Shown piece by piece: positions 1 to 11,067 of a stretch of DNA of 64,000 bases (its first letter is position 1; each line of letters starts with the position of its first letter). The DNA comes from Phycisphaerae bacterium (GTDB lineage Bacteria; Planctomycetota; Phycisphaerae; UBA1845; Fen-1342): assembly GCA_017999985.1 (NCBI GenBank), contig JAGNKU010000015.1, forward strand, positions 56,060-120,059, read 5' to 3'. Below the pieces are notes generated by a model. It was given only the letters and a program-made list of their open reading frames with translations. It did no database searches and was not told the DNA's origin. Made by a program: the position numbers and the translations under genes.

Positions 1-542
1 CGCGTGATGATGGCCGCGAGCTCGTCGAACGTACGGCCGAGCGCGGTGCCTTGGCCGGCGGTGGTCTCGAGCAGCGGCATGGTCCGCAGATCGGGGTGCG
101 TGTCGAAAATGCGATTCAGTGCGGCGGCGACCCGGTCGAGCGCGCGGGCGGTGGAGCTGTCGCCGGCAGCGCCGGGGTGCACCACCAGATACGGGATATT
201 CAGGGCCTGGCAGCGCAGGAGTTCTTCGGCGAACGCGTTCCGACTGCGGGCGTACAGCGTCCGGTTCGACGAGGCGAGATTGACCAGGTAGGTCGCATGG
301 GCGACCACGGGGCCGAATCCGGATTGCGCGTGCAGACGGTGCCAGCGCTCGACGTCGTCCGGCGCGAGCGGTGCGGCCCGCCATTGGCGCTGGTTCTTCA
401 CGAAGACCTGCACGGTAGCGCAGCCCAGCGCGTGGGCCGCTTCCAGCGCGTGATGCACCCCCCCGGCGATGGACAGGTGGGCGCCGAAGCGGTGCCGCGG
501 CGGCGCGGCGGCAGGGCGAGCTGCGCCTTTGACGAGCGGCAT
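1..542 (-). CDS. nfo: Endonuclease IV (deoxyribonuclease IV), N-terminal part, cut by window edge
   Basis: AP endonuclease of base excision repair; it cleaves DNA 5' to abasic sites using three metal ions. About 180 residues are visible from the ATG at 542 and the gene runs off the left edge. Seen: GAHLS near residue 20, metal-ligand histidines equivalent to E. coli H69 and H109 at about 82 (HATYLVN) and 122 (VVHPGA), and the metal-binding glutamate at about 159 in LLETTAGQG. There is no Shine-Dalgarno sequence, but a good promoter lies so close upstream (550-578) that the mRNA probably starts at the ATG. It is divergent from maf. Confidence 0.93.
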   Translation of the reverse strand, partial: MPLVKGAARPAAAPPRHRFGAHLSIAGGVHHALEAAHALGCATVQVFVKNQRQWRAAPLAPDDVERWHRLHAQSGFGPVVAHATYLVNLASSNRTLYARSRNAFAEELLRCQALNIPYLVVHPGAAGDSSTARALDRVAAALNRIFDTHPDLRTMPLLETTAGQGTALGRTFDELAAIIT

Positions 543-549
543 GGGCACC

Positions 550-578
550 TGTCTAATAGTCTCCGTGCGGGCCGTCAA
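550..578 (-). promoter_or_regulatory. Sigma-70 type promoter of nfo, leaderless geometry
   Basis: On the minus strand TTGACG (578-573), a 17-nt spacer and TAGACA (555-550), then exactly seven bases to the nfo ATG. Transcription would begin at or next to the A of the ATG, and no ribosome binding site is present, so a leaderless transcript is inferred. Confidence 0.6.
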
Positions 579-602
579 ACGTGAAAGGAACGCGGGTTAC
601 CC

Positions 603-1211
603 GTGCATGCGGAACGCCTCATTCTAGCCTCCGCGAGCCCGCGCCGCCGAGAGCTGTTGGCGCAGGTCTACCCGGCGTTCGACGTCGAGGTGTGCGCGCT
701 GGCGGAGCCGACGCTGCGGTCGGAGCCGGTGTCGCCGAAGCAGTGGGCGGAGGCGCTGGCGTACTACAAGGCGCGGAGCGTGGCGGAGCGGTTTCCGGAG
801 CGTTGGGTGCTCGGGGCGGACACGCTGGTGGTGTGCGGCGGCCGGGTGCTGGGCAAGGCACGGGATGCGGCGGAGGCCCGCCAGATGCTGGAATGGCAGG
901 CGCGGGAGCCGAGCGACGTGATCACAGGCGTGTGCCTGCTCCGGCATGGCCGGCAGCGGAAACGGCTGGCGCAGGTGGAGACGACGCGCGTCTGGATGCG
1001 GGACGACCCGATGGAACGCGAGGCGTACGTTGCCAAAGGGGATTGGGAGGGCAAGGCGGGGGCCTACGGCATTCAGGATGTTGGGGATCGGTTGGTCGCG
1101 CGGATTGAAGGAAGCTTCTCGAACGTGGTGGGTCTGCCGCTGGAGCTCGTGGCCCGGATGCTGGCGCACGTAGGTCTGGTGGTGCGGACGCGGGCGGGCC
1201 CGGGCGGCTGA
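603..1211 (+). CDS. maf: Maf-family nucleotide pyrophosphatase (septum formation inhibitor Maf)
   Basis: 202 residues, usual family length. Maf proteins hydrolyse dTTP/UTP or modified nucleotides to monophosphates and are thought to keep them out of DNA and RNA. Seen: N-terminal LILASASPRRRELL (substrate loop), GADTLVV with the acidic residue near 75, LGKARDAAEARQML, VITGV, and the C-terminal block KAGAYGIQ...NVVGLPLELV. The KAGAYGIQ wording and lack of a long insertion fit the YhdE (dTTP/UTP) branch, but substrate choice is inference. The ATG at 603 leaves only one residue or so before the conserved strand start. Confidence 0.92.
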   Translation: MHAERLILASASPRRRELLAQVYPAFDVEVCALAEPTLRSEPVSPKQWAEALAYYKARSVAERFPERWVLGADTLVVCGGRVLGKARDAAEARQMLEWQAREPSDVITGVCLLRHGRQRKRLAQVETTRVWMRDDPMEREAYVAKGDWEGKAGAYGIQDVGDRLVARIEGSFSNVVGLPLELVARMLAHVGLVVRTRAGPGG

Positions 1212-1239
1212 TAAAGTCTGGCCCCTGTGCGCCTTGGCG

Positions 1240-1248
1240 TGGTATGAT
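1240..1248 (+). promoter_or_regulatory. Extended -10 promoter candidate for the sigma factor gene
   Basis: TGGTATGAT is an extended -10 (TGn plus TATGAT) in the maf/sigma gap, about 125 bases before the sigma-factor ATG. No convincing -35 hexamer is seen at the right distance. Confidence 0.35.
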
Positions 1249-1373
1249 GTCGGACACGTGAATCGACGCGCAGGGCGGGCCGATACCACGGCTGATCGGT
1301 CGGCGCATGCGCGTGGGTGCGGCCGGCGTACCCGGCCAAAGCCTGGTCGGAGCAGTGAGCGACAGGCGGTGCG

Positions 1374-2270
1374 ATGCCCTCGAAACTGGACACAGCTCTC
1401 GGCGAGTACCTCAAGCAGATCAAGTCCTATGCGCTGCTGACGGCCGAGGAAGAGCGTGCACTGGCGATGCAGATCCGCGCGCGGGCCGAGGCGGAGCAGC
1501 GCCTGGCGGGGGGGGAGATCAGCGTGGCGGAATACGAGCGCGCCCAGCGCAAAGCGGCCGAGGCGCGCGACCGGATGATCCAGGCCAACCTGCGGCTCGT
1601 CATCAGCGTCGCGAAGAACTTCCGCAACCGGGGCCTGCCGATGGAGGACCTCGTCAACGAGGGCAACGTCGGCCTGATGAACGCCGTGGATCGCTACGAC
1701 CCCGACGTCGGGTCGCGCTTCAGCACGTACGCCGGGTACTGGATTGATCAGGCCATCCGCCGGGCGGTGCAGAACGCACAGCAGATGATCCACATTCCCA
1801 GCTACCTGATGGAGAACATCGGGAAGATGCGGCTGGCGATGCGGGAGCTGGAAGAGCAACTGGGCCGGCCACCGACGATGGCCGAGCTGTCGCAACACAT
1901 GGACATCACGCCGCGGAAGGCGGGCGCGATTTCGATGGCGATCAAGGCGTGTACGTCGCGCATGCAGGGCAGCACGACGGTCGATGGCGAGAACACGCTG
2001 AACGAGGCACTGGAGGACACGCGGACGCCGCCGCCGTTTGACGCGATCTTCACGGCGTCGGATTCGGAGTTCGTGTCGCGGATGCTGGAGCGGATCACGG
2101 ACCGGGAGGCGTTGATTCTCCAGTTGCGATACGGATTGAGCGATCGGCGGGGGAAGCGGATGACATTGAAGGAAATTGGGGAGAAGGTCGGCCTGACGCG
2201 GGAGCGCGTGCGTCAGATCGAGCGGGAGGCGAAGCGGAAGCTCGAGGAGTATGTGAAGGAATACATGTAG
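1374..2270 (+). CDS. RNA polymerase sigma-70 family factor (RpoD/SigA-like, without region 1.1)
   Basis: 298 residues. Directs core RNA polymerase to promoters. Seen: region 1.2 at the N-terminus (LGEYLKQIKSYALLTAEEE), region 2 with EDLVNEGNVGLMNAVDRYDP and the -10 recognition/melting helix FSTYAGYWIDQAIRRAVQ (about 95-135), region 3, and a full region 4 helix-turn-helix LKEIGEKVGLTRERVRQIE near 265-285. The long acidic region 1.1 and the non-conserved insertion of E. coli RpoD are absent, so this is a short primary-type or group 2 sigma; which one cannot be told here. Followed by a clear intrinsic terminator. Confidence 0.93.
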   Translation: MPSKLDTALGEYLKQIKSYALLTAEEERALAMQIRARAEAEQRLAGGEISVAEYERAQRKAAEARDRMIQANLRLVISVAKNFRNRGLPMEDLVNEGNVGLMNAVDRYDPDVGSRFSTYAGYWIDQAIRRAVQNAQQMIHIPSYLMENIGKMRLAMRELEEQLGRPPTMAELSQHMDITPRKAGAISMAIKACTSRMQGSTTVDGENTLNEALEDTRTPPPFDAIFTASDSEFVSRMLERITDREALILQLRYGLSDRRGKRMTLKEIGEKVGLTRERVRQIEREAKRKLEEYVKEYM

Positions 2271-2291
2271 CCGCCGGGATCCACGACGGCC

Positions 2292-2330
2292 AGACCCCCA
2301 AGCTGTAGAACGGCGCGGGGGTCTTTTTAT
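2292..2330 (+). terminator. Intrinsic terminator after the sigma factor gene
   Basis: Perfect 8-bp stem AGACCCCC (2292-2299) with GGGGGTCT (2317-2324), 17-nt loop, directly followed by TTTTAT. It lies 20 bases after the sigma factor stop. Confidence 0.88.
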
Positions 2331-2371
2331 AGAATGATGCGGGTGGCTGGGTAAGGCGGCGGGAGCGTTTG

Positions 2372-2572
2372 ATGCGCCGGTACCGCTGTGCGATTTGCGA
2401 ACGCGAGGTGGAGTACGACGGTCCGCTGCCGTCGCTGTACCCGTTCTGCAGCGCGCGCTGCAAGTGGGTGGACCTGGGCCGATGGCTCCAGGGGGAGTAC
2501 ACGATCGATCGGGACGTGACGCCGGAGGAAGTTGCGGACTCGAAGCCGAATGACCCCTCGGCGGATAGCTGA
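2372..2572 (+). CDS. yacG: DNA gyrase inhibitor YacG (small zinc-binding protein)
   Basis: 66 residues from the ATG at 2372 (a TTG one codon earlier is possible). The Cys4 zinc knuckle is complete: CAIC at 6-9 and FCSARC at 26-30, followed by the family signature [14 protein letters not shown]. In E. coli YacG binds GyrB and blocks DNA binding; that role is carried over by family. A GGGAG Shine-Dalgarno sits just upstream. Its C-terminus converges with purH, with four bases between the stops. Confidence 0.88.
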   Translation: MRRYRCAICEREVEYDGPLPSLYPFCSARCKWVDLGRWLQGEYTIDRDVTPEEVADSKPNDPSADS

Positions 2573-2576
2573 CGGC

Positions 2577-5063
<2,487 letters not shown>

Positions 5064-5156
5064 GCGATCTCCCAGAAAGCACACGGGCCGCCGCAGCGGG
5101 CAGCCCGTGGAAGTCCAACATGCAGCGCACCATGCGGCGGGCTTCGCCGCCGTGGA

Positions 5157-6434
5157 TCATTCCGGCTTGCTCCCGGGCCTGAATTCCTGGGAGACCTTGG
5201 AGCGGCCGCCGCTCACGGGCCCGAGCCGCTCGGTGACGAGCCGGTCGACGGGCTTGGCTGCCGGCTGCGTCGTCGGGCGCGACGTCGCGCCCGCGTCGGC
5301 GGTGCGCGGCGGCTGCAGCGCGGCGAGGATTTCTTCCTTGCTTAGCGGCGTCACGCCCACGGGCCGGGCGCAGAACAGGCGGCCATCCGGACCGGCGACG
5401 TAGACCGTTTCAGCTTCAGGGGCGGGCAGGCCGAGCGTCAGTCCGTCCGCGGGAATGTCCATGACCGGGGTGCCGTCCCCGACGTTCAGGACGGCAACGG
5501 TGCCGTCGCGCGTCAGGACGTAGGCGCGGTCCTTGTGAACCGTGAGCAGCGTGCGGCCGTTGGGCAGCTTCCAGCGAATGCGCTTGTCGGTCTCGCCAAT
5601 CGTCTGGCTATCGATGGCGACGAGGCCGTCGGCGGGCGTGTACTGGTATACCATGTCGGGCGTGAGGACCGGGGCCTCATACAGCGGCCCGGACAGGCGC
5701 GCCCGCCAGCGTATATTGCCGAAGTTCAGGTCCAGCAGGTAGAGCGAGTAATCGCGCGAGGCGACGAACACGCCGCGCTCGTCCACGACGAGGTCCGCCG
5801 TGATCTGGTCGTATGTGGATGTCTGCCAGCGAAAGGTCTTGTTCTCACGCGTGCAGGCGTAGACCGCGCCGGCGTCGTTCGCGAAGTAGATCGTGTCCGC
5901 GCGGATCGTCGGCGTGGAGTTGACCGCACCGCTCGTCACGAGCCGCCAGTCCAGGTAATGCGTCCGCGCGTCGAAAGCGTACAGCCGATGGTCGACGCCG
6001 CCGAGGAAGATCCGTGCGCCATCGCTCACCGGCGCGCCGCCGGCCGGAAAACGCAGGTCGGTGCGGATGAGCGGTTCGCCGGTGCGGCGGTTGTAGACCT
6101 GGAGGTCGCTGGGGGTGACGAAGATGACCTGCTCGCCGGCGTGGCAGGGCCGGCGGACGGGGTAGCCCGAGCGGGTGATCTGACGGACCCAACGGAGGAC
6201 GCCGGTGGGGGCGTGGACGGCGAAGACGTAGCCGTCCTGAGTGCCGGCGTAGAGCTGGTCATCGATGAGGTAGACGGTCTGAATGGTCTGGTCGGGTTCG
6301 AGCAGGAGCTGGAGCTGCCAGTACTTGACCAGGCCGGCGTTGGCGAGCGGGACCGGCGGGATGAAGTCCTGGGCCAGGGCGGAGGAGCAGGGCAGGATGG
6401 CCAACGTCCAAAGACAGAACTGGATACGCTGCAT
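5157..6434 (-). CDS. Exported PQQ-like beta-propeller repeat protein
   Basis: 425 residues. N-terminal signal peptide (FCLWTLAILPCSSALAQD, cleavage likely near 22), then successive propeller blades with the pattern of a strand, a DGYVFAV or DHRLYAFD type turn and a T/N-x-x-x-RW ending (LRWVRQI, LDWRLVT, FRWQTST, IRWRARL, IRWKLPN), as in BamB and quinoprotein-like propellers. The C-terminal 60 residues are a Pro/Thr-rich tail. No catalytic quinoprotein residues can be assigned; a periplasmic scaffolding or binding role is likely. It is 93 bases upstream of purH on the same strand. A 7-bp CACGGGC/GCCCGTG hairpin lies between them. Confidence 0.85.
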   Translation of the reverse strand: MQRIQFCLWTLAILPCSSALAQDFIPPVPLANAGLVKYWQLQLLLEPDQTIQTVYLIDDQLYAGTQDGYVFAVHAPTGVLRWVRQITRSGYPVRRPCHAGEQVIFVTPSDLQVYNRRTGEPLIRTDLRFPAGGAPVSDGARIFLGGVDHRLYAFDARTHYLDWRLVTSGAVNSTPTIRADTIYFANDAGAVYACTRENKTFRWQTSTYDQITADLVVDERGVFVASRDYSLYLLDLNFGNIRWRARLSGPLYEAPVLTPDMVYQYTPADGLVAIDSQTIGETDKRIRWKLPNGRTLLTVHKDRAYVLTRDGTVAVLNVGDGTPVMDIPADGLTLGLPAPEAETVYVAGPDGRLFCARPVGVTPLSKEEILAALQPPRTADAGATSRPTTQPAAKPVDRLVTERLGPVSGGRSKVSQEFRPGSKPE

Positions 6435-6564
6435 GGGGGTATCCCAGAACTACGGTCGCCAACGCGGGCGGGCGCCCACCGGTTGGCGCCCTCGTCGCGC
6501 AAGGTAACAACCGCGGGCAGCGTAGTCGGGAGGGGGGATTCCGTCAACGGGCGAGCGGGATGGC

Positions 6565-6593
6565 TTGCGTCGCGGGGAGGGGCGTTTTATTCT
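6565..6593 (+). promoter_or_regulatory. Sigma-70 type promoter of the OmpA-family lipoprotein gene
   Basis: TTGCGT (6565-6570), 17-nt spacer, TATTCT (6588-6593), giving a leader of about 85 nt before the ATG at 6687. Confidence 0.5.
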
Positions 6594-6686
6594 GCACCCC
6601 ATCGGGCGGAGCCCGACCCGCGCCCGGACCTCCGGGTGGCGAGCGCAAGGCATGGTGGCCTGCTTCAGGCAGAAAAGGAGAAGACG

Positions 6687-7403
6687 ATGACGATGGCGCG
6701 GCGGATGACGGTCGGGGTGGGCGGGCTCGTGGTGTTGCTGCTGGTGGCGGGGTGCCAAAACCCCGATGCGTTGCGGATCCAGGCGTTGCAGGAGCAGATT
6801 GGAAAGCTGCAGCAGGAGAACGACGACCTGCGGTCGCGGTTGGCGCAGGCGATCAGCGAGCGTGACCAGGCGCGGAACCGCGTCGCGGCCCTGGAGCGTG
6901 AAAACGCGGACTTGCGCGCCCAGTTGGCGTCCAAGCCGCCGGCGGTCGAGTTGCCAGATGACTGGAAGCGATCCGGTCCGTATGCCTGGACCGAGTTGAG
7001 CACGGATTTCCTGTTCGATTCGGGCAAGGCGACGTTGCGGTCGGCCGCGCGGGCGAAGCTGCAGCAGGTCGTGAACGACATCAATGCGCGGTTCCCGAAC
7101 GATGCCATCTGGGTGCTTGGTCACACGGACACCGACCCGATCAAACAGACCAAGAATCTCTGGACGGACAACCTGGATCTGAGCTGCAACCGCGGCATGA
7201 CGGTTTATCGCGAGCTGATGAACCTGGGTATCAGCCCCAGCCGCATGATGGCCGGTGGCCAGGGTGAGTACTTCCCGATTGCCACGAACTCGACGCGGGC
7301 CGGCAAGCAGCAGAATCGCCGCGTCGAAATCATCGCGGTCCCGCCGCGTGGCGCGCCTGAGACGGGCGGCACGGTGACCCCGTTCGACAGCACGACTCCA
7401 TAG
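6687..7403 (+). CDS. OmpA/MotB-domain lipoprotein with N-terminal coiled coil
   Basis: 238 residues from the ATG at 6687, preceded by AAAAGGAG; a long upstream extension of the frame has no support. Lipoprotein signal peptide with lipobox LVAGC (Cys 23). Residues 30-90 form a heptad-rich coiled coil (LQEQIGKLQQENDDLRSRL). The C-terminal OmpA-like peptidoglycan-binding domain has FLFDSGKATL, LGHTDTDPI, LSCNRGMTVYREL and the closing NRRVEII. Probably anchors the outer membrane to peptidoglycan, Pal-like in layout but with a coiled-coil spacer. The role is inferred from the domains. Confidence 0.9.
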   Translation: MTMARRMTVGVGGLVVLLLVAGCQNPDALRIQALQEQIGKLQQENDDLRSRLAQAISERDQARNRVAALERENADLRAQLASKPPAVELPDDWKRSGPYAWTELSTDFLFDSGKATLRSAARAKLQQVVNDINARFPNDAIWVLGHTDTDPIKQTKNLWTDNLDLSCNRGMTVYRELMNLGISPSRMMAGGQGEYFPIATNSTRAGKQQNRRVEIIAVPPRGAPETGGTVTPFDSTTP

Positions 7404-7529
7404 CCGGCGCCGAACCGGATCGTCTTCGCGTCCGGGCGTGTTCCGGGCGTTGCAGCGCCGCGGCGTGAGAAGCCCGCTCGTCTGTGCGAGCGGGTTCTCG
7501 CGCCGCCGGCGCGTTGCGGGGTGTGCGGT

Positions 7530-8249
7530 ATGGACGTTCTGCCCGCCATCGATCTGTTGGGTGGCAAGTGTGTGCGCCTGGTGCAGGGGCGCTATGACCG
7601 CGTGATCGACTACGAGAGCGATCCGCTGGAAGTGGCACGGCAGTTTCGCAGCGCGGGGGCGCAGTGGCTGCACGTGGTCGACCTGGACGGGGCGCGCAAC
7701 GGGCGAATCGAAAACCTCGCCATTCTGGAGCAGATCGTCAAGGAGACCGGCGCCCACGTGCAGTTCGGCGGCGGGGTGCGCGACGAATTCGCGATCAACG
7801 CGGCGCTGCGCGCCGGAGCCCAGCGCGTCATCGTTGGCACCCGGGCGCTGGAGGACTGGAACTGGTTCGAAGCGGTCGTGCACCATCCAGAGTACGCGCG
7901 GCGGATCGCGCTGGGGCTGGACGCCCGCTTGGGCAAGCTGGCCGTGCATGCGTGGACCCACGAAACGGAGCAAACGGCGGTCGATGTGGCCCGGGCGACG
8001 GCGGGCTGGCCGCTGGCCGCGCTCGTCTACACGGACATCGCGTATGACGGGCTGCTGCTGGGGCCGAACCTGCAGGCGATCGAGAAACTGGCGGCGGCGT
8101 CGCCGTCGGTGGTGATCGCGTCGGGCGGCGTATCCGACCTGGAGGACGTCCGGCGGCTGGCACAGATGAAGCTCGCCGGCATCGTCATCGGGCGGGCGAT
8201 TTACGAGCACGCGATCGACCTGAAGGAAGCCTTCGCGGCGGCGGGGTAG
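7530..8249 (+). CDS. hisA: Phosphoribosylformimino-5-aminoimidazole carboxamide ribotide isomerase (histidine biosynthesis)
   Basis: 239 residues from the ATG at 7530 (an in-frame GTG at 7521 is not needed). HisA does the fourth step of histidine synthesis, an Amadori rearrangement in a TIM barrel. Seen: catalytic aspartates in LPAIDLLGGKCVRLVQG (D8) and ALGLDARLG (about D129), phosphate-binding FGGGVRD and ASGGVSDLEDV, and YTDIAYDGLLLGPNL. It stands alone; no other his gene is in the window. A REP-type palindrome follows the stop. Confidence 0.95.
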   Translation: MDVLPAIDLLGGKCVRLVQGRYDRVIDYESDPLEVARQFRSAGAQWLHVVDLDGARNGRIENLAILEQIVKETGAHVQFGGGVRDEFAINAALRAGAQRVIVGTRALEDWNWFEAVVHHPEYARRIALGLDARLGKLAVHAWTHETEQTAVDVARATAGWPLAALVYTDIAYDGLLLGPNLQAIEKLAAASPSVVIASGGVSDLEDVRRLAQMKLAGIVIGRAIYEHAIDLKEAFAAAG

Positions 8250-8288
8250 TCGGGGGCAGCACAGGGGCCAAGCTGCGCCGTGATTGGA

Positions 8289-8340
8289 GGACCGACCTCC
8301 GGTCGAGCGTCTTCCGACTCGGCCGAGCGGAGATCGGTCC
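8289..8340. repeat. REP-type imperfect palindrome after hisA
   Basis: Outer arms GGACCGA (8289-8295) and TCGGTCC (8334-8340) enclose an ACC-TCC-GGT core and a CCGACTCGG segment. The arm and core match the nuoF/nuoG repeat at 14522-14572. It lies between the convergent hisA and HTH genes. Confidence 0.6.
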
Positions 8341-8375
8341 CCCGAGCGCGGGGCGGAAGGCTCCGACCAAGGCGG

Positions 8376-8645
8376 TCAGGCCGCGGGCAGGGCGCCTTCG
8401 CGCGGGTTGTCCAGGCCGCAGGCGCTGGCCAGGGCGGCGAGCTGGATTTCGCGCAGGGGTTCACTGGCGAGGTTACGCATGCGGCCGAGGATGTATGCCC
8501 GGCAGACCCGGACGTGGTAGAGCGGCTGGCCGCCGGGACCGGCGAGGCGGATCAGGCCTTTTTGTTGGCGGAGCCAGGACAGGGAGCGGCGAAACCAGCG
8601 CGCGGCTTCGTCGGGGGTCATGAGTTCCTGGGCGATTTCGGTCAT
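8376..8645 (-). CDS. Small excisionase/MerR-like helix-turn-helix protein
   Basis: 89 residues. The N-terminal part reads MTPDEAARWFRRSLSWLRQQKGLI then a wing-like GQPLYHVRVCRAYI, the layout of excisionase-type winged helix DNA-binding domains; the remaining 40 residues are helical and unknown. It has its own Shine-Dalgarno (GGAGGGAAA) and a near-consensus promoter at 8690-8718, which argues that it is real. Not linked to an integrase here, so a transcription factor is as likely as an excisionase. Confidence 0.7.
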   Translation of the reverse strand: MTEIAQELMTPDEAARWFRRSLSWLRQQKGLIRLAGPGGQPLYHVRVCRAYILGRMRNLASEPLREIQLAALASACGLDNPREGALPAA

Positions 8646-8689
8646 GGGATTTCCCTCCGGAGCGGCCGGTGGCGCGGTCCGCCAAGCGA

Positions 8690-8718
8690 AGTGTACCCGC
8701 GCCGGGGGCTGAAGTCAA
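8690..8718 (-). promoter_or_regulatory. Sigma-70 type promoter of the small HTH gene
   Basis: On the minus strand TTGACT (8718-8713), 17-nt spacer, TACACT (8695-8690); expected start near 8683, leader about 38 nt. Confidence 0.6.
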
Positions 8719-8733
8719 GAACGTCTAGAAATA

Positions 8734-9213
8734 CTATTCGCCGGGCGGCGGCACCACGCGCCCGTAGGCCACGCGCTGGCCATCCTTGCCGCGCAGCTCG
8801 ATCACGTCCGGCTGGCCCGCCTGGCCGGGACGCCAGGCCAGCAACCGCTGCGGAAGCCAGCGGGCGTGCTCCGGGGCCAGCTCGACCTGCCGGGACTCGA
8901 AGAGCACCGTGGCGCCGCTGAGTCGCCAGGTGCCGGTGGCGAACTCCGCCGGCTCGACGGGTGTGCCGTCGGGGTCGGAGACCGAGAGGCGGAACGTGCG
9001 GTCTGCGCTGAGCGTCAGCTCGCGGCGGAGGGGGGCAGTCGTGACGAGGGAAGGCGAGCCGGGGCGGGCCTGAAGGAGGGCGGGGTCCTCGCGCCAGGTT
9101 CCAACGAGCGTCTGGCGCGAGAGGGTGCCCGGATCCGAGCCGCCGCAACCGGCGAGAAGGATGGCCGGCAACAGGACGCCGGCCAAGGGTGCCGTGCGGG
9201 TGCAACAACGCAT
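8734..9213 (-). CDS. Hypothetical lipoprotein
   Basis: 159 residues. Signal peptide with lipobox LLAGC (Cys about 23) followed by GGSD. The mature part is rich in beta strand (RRELTLSADRTFRLSVSDPDGT, FATGTWRLSGATVLFESRQ) and has the look of a small lipocalin-like or META-like sandwich, with no specific family recognised. Strong Shine-Dalgarno GGAGGAG before the ATG. Divergent from the nuo operon. Confidence 0.75.
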   Translation of the reverse strand: MRCCTRTAPLAGVLLPAILLAGCGGSDPGTLSRQTLVGTWREDPALLQARPGSPSLVTTAPLRRELTLSADRTFRLSVSDPDGTPVEPAEFATGTWRLSGATVLFESRQVELAPEHARWLPQRLLAWRPGQAGQPDVIELRGKDGQRVAYGRVVPPPGE

Positions 9214-9329
9214 GCGCTCCTCCGTGCGAAGTCATATAGTAGCACGGGAATAGGGGGGTTGGGTGAAGGTGGGTCGGAAGAGGGTGGCCTGGAGGCGGGT
9301 GCTTGGGAGGAGGGGTGGTACGGAGACGG

Positions 9330-9382
9330 GGTGGTACGGGCGCCCCGCCTGTCTGTTTGACGGGCAAGATGCCCGTATCACC
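9330..9382. repeat. REP/BIME-type element upstream of nuoA
   Basis: Outer arms GGTGGTACGGGC and GCCCGTATCACC pair, enclosing ACGGGCG/CGCCTGT and GACGGGC/GCCCGTA hairpins. Its first ten bases after GGT are shared with the nuoL/nuoM repeat at 21375-21421, so the two form a second repeat subfamily. Confidence 0.75.
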
Positions 9383-9445
9383 TTGGGGCGGGTTGCGATA
9401 AACGTAGTTCAAGGCGATGATTGGGGCGCACATGCGGCGCGCACG

Positions 9446-9473
9446 TTGCGGGCGCGAAATGCGCGGCTACACT
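9446..9473 (+). promoter_or_regulatory. Promoter of the nuo operon
   Basis: TTGCGG (9446-9451), 16-nt spacer, TACACT (9468-9473). The nuoA ATG at 9485 is only 11 bases further, so the 5' leader would be about 3-5 nt. Confidence 0.5.
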
Positions 9474-9484
9474 CAGAGTTGATC

Positions 9485-9925
9485 ATGAGACTTCCGGCGT
9501 GCCCATCCATGCTGGCCCAGAGCGACTTCACCACGGTCGGGTGGCTGCTGATCGTGGCGACGGGGATCGCACTCGCGATCCTCGTGCTCACACACCTGAT
9601 CGGGCCCAAGCGGCGCGGCCCCGTCAAAGACGCCACGTATGAATCGGGCATGGAACCGATCGGCGACACACGCCGGCGGTTCAACGTGCGGTTCTACCTC
9701 ATTGCCGTTCTGTTCCTCATCTTCGACGTCGAAATCGTGTTCCTGTATCCGTGGGCGATCCTCTTTCCGCGGCTGCGCGGCCCGGAACACCAGGAATGGG
9801 CCCAGCCGCTGCTGGACGCCGGTTACACGCCGGCGTACCTGCTCGGCGCGATCGGCGTCTTCTTCGCCCTCCTGCTCGTCGGCTTCATCTACGAATGGCG
9901 AAGGGGGGTGTTCAGGTGGAATTGA
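9485..9925 (+). CDS. nuoA: NADH-quinone oxidoreductase subunit A
   Basis: 146 residues from the ATG at 9485, chosen because of the promoter position (an ATG at 9509 is the alternative). Three membrane helices: about 14-34, 68-90 and 118-138. The family loop TYESGMEP and the strand [26 protein letters not shown] are intact, including the acidic FDVE in the second helix. First gene of a complete 14-gene complex I operon, which couples NADH oxidation and quinone reduction to proton pumping. Confidence 0.95.
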   Translation: MRLPACPSMLAQSDFTTVGWLLIVATGIALAILVLTHLIGPKRRGPVKDATYESGMEPIGDTRRRFNVRFYLIAVLFLIFDVEIVFLYPWAILFPRLRGPEHQEWAQPLLDAGYTPAYLLGAIGVFFALLLVGFIYEWRRGVFRWN

Positions 9926-10524
9926 AACGGACCGCCGAGGTGACCAGCGTGGCGACCGGCGGGCCTGATTTCGCCGTGACGCGTCTGGATTACCTCGTGG
10001 ACGGCATCAAGCGCTACGGCCTGAACTGGGTCCGGCGGAACAGCCTGTGGCCCATGCCGTTCGCGACCGCATGCTGCGGGATCGAACTGATGGCAACCGG
10101 GGCCAGTCGGTATGACGTGGCGCGCTTCGGCTCCGAGGCCATGCGGTTTACGCCGCGGCAGTGCGATTTACTGATTTGTGCCGGGCGGGTCGTGATGAAG
10201 ATGATGCCGGTACTGCAGAAGATCTACGTGCAGATGACCGAGCCGAAGTGGGTGATCTCGATGGGGGCGTGTGCCTCGACCGGCGGCGTGTTCGACACGT
10301 ACGCGGTGGTGCAGGGCATTGACCAATTCCTGCCGGTGGATGTGTACGTGCCCGGTTGTCCGCCGCGGCCGGAGACGCTGCTGGAGGGTATCATGCTCAT
10401 CCAGCAGATCGTGACGGAGGACGGCGTGAAGACGAGTCGGGAGCGCGGGCGGGGGTTGGGGCTGACGGTGCAGCCGCCGCGGCAACGAGTCGAGCTGGGG
10501 GCGGGCTTTGGAGGGGGGAGCTAA
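9916..10524 (+). CDS. nuoB: NADH-quinone oxidoreductase subunit B
   Basis: 202 residues from the GTG at 9916, which has AAGGGGGG seven bases upstream and overlaps the end of nuoA by 10 bases; an ATG at 9895 lacks a ribosome site. Carries cluster N2, the last iron-sulfur centre before quinone. Its four cysteines are present: adjacent pair in [11 protein letters not shown], one in MGACASTGG and one in [15 protein letters not shown]. The C-terminal 35 residues are an unconserved Arg/Gly tail. Confidence 0.94.
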   Translation: MELKRTAEVTSVATGGPDFAVTRLDYLVDGIKRYGLNWVRRNSLWPMPFATACCGIELMATGASRYDVARFGSEAMRFTPRQCDLLICAGRVVMKMMPVLQKIYVQMTEPKWVISMGACASTGGVFDTYAVVQGIDQFLPVDVYVPGCPPRPETLLEGIMLIQQIVTEDGVKTSRERGRGLGLTVQPPRQRVELGAGFGGGS

Positions 10525-10528
10525 GCGC

Positions 10529-11062
10529 ATGGCGACCGCGGAGGCTGTGCAGGCGCTGCAGGCGAGTTTCCCCGAGTTGAATCTGGTGGCCCGGCCGCTC
10601 GTGACATATCGCGACGGACGGGAATCGGACCAGCTCTGCGTGCGCGTACCGGCGGAGCGGATGCTCGATGTGCTGCGGTTCCTGTATCGAGATTCGCGGA
10701 CGAAGTTCGAGCAGCTCTGCGATCTGACGTGCGTGGATTACTTGAACTACCCGGGCGCCGAGGACCGGTTCGGCGTCGTGTATGCGCTGCTGAGCCTGAC
10801 GCACAATCACCGGCTGTGGGTGAAGGTGTTTGTGAACGACCCGCACCCGGAGCTGCCGTCGGTGACGTCGATCTGGCGCGGGGCGGAGTGGCCGGAGCGC
10901 GAAGTGTACGACATGTTCGGCATCCGCTTCAGCGGTCATCCGGACCTGCGGAGAATCCTGATGCCGCAGAACTTTGAGGACTTTCCGCTGCGGAAGGACT
11001 ATCCGTTGACGGGGAAAGGCGAACGCGAGGATTTCGAGGTTGTGCGACGGGATACGGCTTGA
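10529..11062 (+). CDS. nuoC: NADH-quinone oxidoreductase subunit C
   Basis: 177 residues; ATG at 10529 with GAGGGGGGAG upstream. The 30-kDa subunit signature is present: ERE-VYDMFGIRFSGHPDLRRILMP followed by FPLRKDYPL. Separate from nuoD, unlike the fused nuoCD of enterobacteria. The gap to nuoD carries a repeat copy at 11068-11088. Confidence 0.95.
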   Translation: MATAEAVQALQASFPELNLVARPLVTYRDGRESDQLCVRVPAERMLDVLRFLYRDSRTKFEQLCDLTCVDYLNYPGAEDRFGVVYALLSLTHNHRLWVKVFVNDPHPELPSVTSIWRGAEWPEREVYDMFGIRFSGHPDLRRILMPQNFEDFPLRKDYPLTGKGEREDFEVVRRDTA

Positions 11063-11067
11063 GGATC

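Noticed and set aside
8376..8645. Small HTH gene as the excisionase of an integrated element
   Set aside because: No integrase, attachment repeats or phage genes nearby; kept as a general DNA-binding protein.
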